Shown here: piece by piece, positions 61,941 through 64,000 of the stretch | Numbering within the stretch: the stretch's first letter is position 1 | Layout: every line of letters begins with the position of its first letter | Assembly: GCA_037013495.1 (NCBI GenBank) | Contig: CM072810.1 | Span: forward strand, 71,098,449 to 71,162,448 | From: Hippophae tibetana | Lineage: Eukaryota > Streptophyta > Magnoliopsida > Rosales > Elaeagnaceae | DNA: 64,000 nt | Direction of reading: 5' to 3' | Program-made: the position numbers and the translations under genes | The notes under the pieces: model-generated | Database searches by the model: none | What the model was told of the DNA's origin: nothing | The model's input: only the letters and a program-made list of their open reading frames with translations

Positions 61941-62120
61941 GTGTAAAGTCGATTCATTCCGTGAACTGACTCTACACGTACAGTCGGTTTAGGGCATGAA
62001 CCGACTCAACACGTAAAGTCGGTTCATGCCCTGTACCGACTCTACACATAAAGTCGGTTTATGCCCTGAACTGACTTTACATTTTAAGTCTCTGAATTTA
62101 AAGTCGGTTTTTAACCGACT
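61941..62120. repeat. CACTA right subterminal palindromic tandem repeats
   Basis: About four tandem units of ~35-36 bp. Each is itself palindromic (AGTCGGTT - catgccctg - AACCGACT) and joined by 'ctacacgta' spacers. A final AAAGTCGGTTTTTAACCGACTTTT lies next to the terminus, quoted here as AAAGTCGGTTTT and its inverse. The motif is the same as at the left end. Confidence 0.85.
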
Positions 62121-62144
62121 TTTATGCCTATTTATGTAGTATTG
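62116..62144 (-). repeat. CACTA right terminal inverted repeat, degenerate
   Basis: Minus strand reads CAATACTACATAAATAGG then CATAAAAGTCG. The third base of the terminal CACTA motif is changed (C to A), which in this superfamily would be expected to impair cutting. Confidence 0.88.
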
Positions 62145-62147
62145 AAC

Positions 62148-64000
62148 CCCATCCTTTTCATGCCAAAAAATAATGATAACTCCCTCTGATGTGTTGAATC
62201 TAAGCATTCCATCCAGAACCCTGGGAAGAAAAGTACAAAACTTCGTAAAAAATATTTTCATTAATTATACTATTTCTAACTCCATCAAAAGGTTGTTGTG
62301 TTCTTATATAAGCGACAAAATCCTAGATATAATGCAACATTAATGGGGATATTTAGTTTTGACATGTGCTTAATCAATCCATAAATAATAAAAGCATAAA
62401 AATACTTATGATAAATAAGACAAATTAAATTCCACAATTCAGTAAAAACAAAATCGCATAACATAAGAGGCCCATAATTAAATAAAACAAAAATAATTGC
62501 TTCCAAAATTGATCCTTCCATTTGATATTCCAAATTTATCCCTTGTGAAGGATCATGTGAATCTTTGTATGATCTATAGAATATATGTTGGATATTGAGA
62601 ACTATTGAATTTTTTTAAACACACTCTTGGTTAGTAACTCAATCGCTCTTATGGTGGCATTGAAAAAACCGAAAGTAAAAAAAAACGGAATATGTGCGAC
62701 GAAAATTTTAAACTCTCGGTAGGTGATGTAAACGGTTTAATTTGGTTTCAAAAAATAATATTCTTAGGAATCCATGCTCTCTTTATAGGAATCTTTACAT
62801 GATTCGATTTTATATATTATATTAAAAGTTCGTCACCCGAGACAAAAGTAATGGTCGTGTAAAATTGGAATTCTGAATTAACAAATGTTCTTTTTTTAAT
62901 ATTGTGAAAAGTAGAACCCATCTTCTTTTTCCCTACAATTTGTTTTATGAAGAAAAAAGATTGATTGAGCGTAAAAATAAAGATCAAGAATAAGAGACGG
63001 ATATTTAAAAAAGAACTACGAAATTAAATCCACACACGAAATCAACATCAATAAGTCCTTAAAACCCCAACCTTTTGACGCCAAAATAAAATGATCACTC
63101 CCTTTGATGTGTCGAATACAATCATTCCATCAAGAACACTTGGTAGAAAAGTAGAAAGCTTGGTAAAAAATATTTTCATTAATTATACTAGTTCTTCCTC
63201 CATAAAAATGTTGTTGTTTCTTATATAAGACACAAAACCCTACCCGTAATGCAACCTTAGTGGGGATATTTAGTTGTGCAATGTGCTTAATAAATCCGTA
63301 AATAATTAAAGCATAAAAATACGTATGATAAATAAGACAAATTAAATTCCACAATTCAGTAGAAACAAAATCGCAAAACATAAGAGGCTAATAATTAAAT
63401 AAAACAGAACTAATTGGTTCCCCAATTAATCTTTTCATTTGATATTCCAAATCCATCCCATGTGAAGGATCATGAGAATCTTTGTATGATCTATAGAATA
63501 TTTGTTGGATATTGAAAACTTTATTATTTTTTTAAACACACTCTTGGTTAGCAACTCAATCGCTCTTATGATGGCATTGAAAAAACCGGATGTAAAAAAA
63601 ATGGAATATGAGCGACGAAAATTTTAAACACTCGGTAAGTGATGGAAACGGTGTAATTTCGATTCAAAAAAATATATTCTTAGGAATCCATGCTCTGATT
63701 ATAGGAATCTTTACATGCTTCGATTTTATATATTATATTAAAAGTTCCGTCACCCGAGTCAAAAGTAATGGCCGTGTAAAATTGGAATTCTGATTTAACA
63801 AATATTCTTTTTTTAATATTGTAAACAGTAGAACCCATCTTATTTTTCCCTACAATTTGTTTTATGAAGAACAAAGATTGATTGAGTGTAGAAATAAAGA
63901 TCAAGACTACGAGACGGAGATTTAAAAAGAACTACGAAATTAAATCCACAAACGAAAACAACATCAATAAGTCCCTTAAACCCTAACCTTTTGACGCCAA
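62148..64000. repeat. Satellite block III
   Basis: The array resumes in the same orientation right after the CACTA target duplication, at 'cccatccttttcatgcc'. Anchors are near 62584 and 63500 (spacing ~916). The copies are of the 'gaggcccat' type and resemble those at the right end of block II. The window ends inside the array. Confidence 0.95.

Larger units (their letters stand above)
45306..62144 (+). mobile_element. CACTA (En/Spm) DNA transposon, interrupted by a nested LTR element
   Basis: Starts CACTACTACAAAAAAGGG and ends ...TATGTAGTATTG. The 29-bp ends match as inverted repeats at 23 positions, with the right terminal CACTA changed to CAATA. The flanking triplet AAC is present at 45303-45305 and 62145-62147, and the satellite resumes in phase, so this is a clean insertion. 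Without the nested element the transposon is about 9.1 kb. It carries two plus-strand genes typical of plant CACTA elements, a TNPD-like transposase and a Transposase_24/Ulp1 gene, and palindromic subterminal repeats containing AGTCGGTT. Nonsense codons and frameshifts in both genes, plus the mutated right terminus, suggest it is immobile by itself. Confidence 0.95.

Noticed and set aside
1..64000. CRISPR array or prokaryotic operon reading of the tandem repeats
   Set aside because: The monomers are ~914 bp with no unique spacers, and the window holds spliced plant transposon genes and LTR elements.

Overview
This is plant nuclear DNA with no single-copy host gene that I can recognise. It shows a long tandem array of an AT-rich satellite whose monomer is about 910-918 bp, invaded by three transposable elements. 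LTR retrotransposons of the Athila branch of Ty3/gypsy (primer site complementary to plant tRNA-Asp) and a CACTA (En/Spm) DNA transposon with the usual plant protein set point to a flowering plant, probably a eudicot. I cannot name the genus. The setting looks like heterochromatin.

Layout: (1) 1-21519, satellite block I, about 24 monomers in one orientation, with local dimeric higher-order structure and nearly identical sub-blocks. (2) 21520-~34946, an Athila-type LTR retrotransposon on the minus strand with ~2 kb LTRs, two different gag genes in a row (30899-32236 and 29252-30526), and a protease-RT-RNase H-integrase region broken by frameshifts and nonsense codons. Its 5' LTR end and the satellite beside it have been deleted. 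(3) ~34940-45305, satellite block II. (4) 45306-62144, a CACTA transposon with an AAC target duplication, degenerate terminal inverted repeats, palindromic subterminal repeats, a decayed TNPD-type transposase (46609-50064) and a second gene joining a Transposase_24 (TNPA-like) region to a Ulp1/C48 cysteine protease (50165-61237). (5) Inside an exon of that second gene, 50677-58430, a very young non-autonomous Athila derivative with two 1913-bp LTRs that I read as differing at two positions, a perfect ATTAT target duplication, a perfect tRNA-Asp primer site and no gag-pol. (6) 62148-64000, satellite block III, continuing the array.

Order of events: the satellite array came first. The autonomous Athila element entered it (its LTRs differ by roughly 1.2% by eye) and later lost one edge. 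The CACTA element entered elsewhere and decayed. The non-autonomous Athila element then landed in the CACTA gene recently. The two retroelements share LTR, leader and 3'-untranslated modules, so the small one probably depends on proteins of relatives of the large one. The most unusual item is the double-gag architecture: the two Gag proteins are far more diverged than the LTRs, only the second keeps a complete zinc knuckle, and each coding block is followed by a similar hairpin module. All percent identities and unit boundaries were judged by eye.
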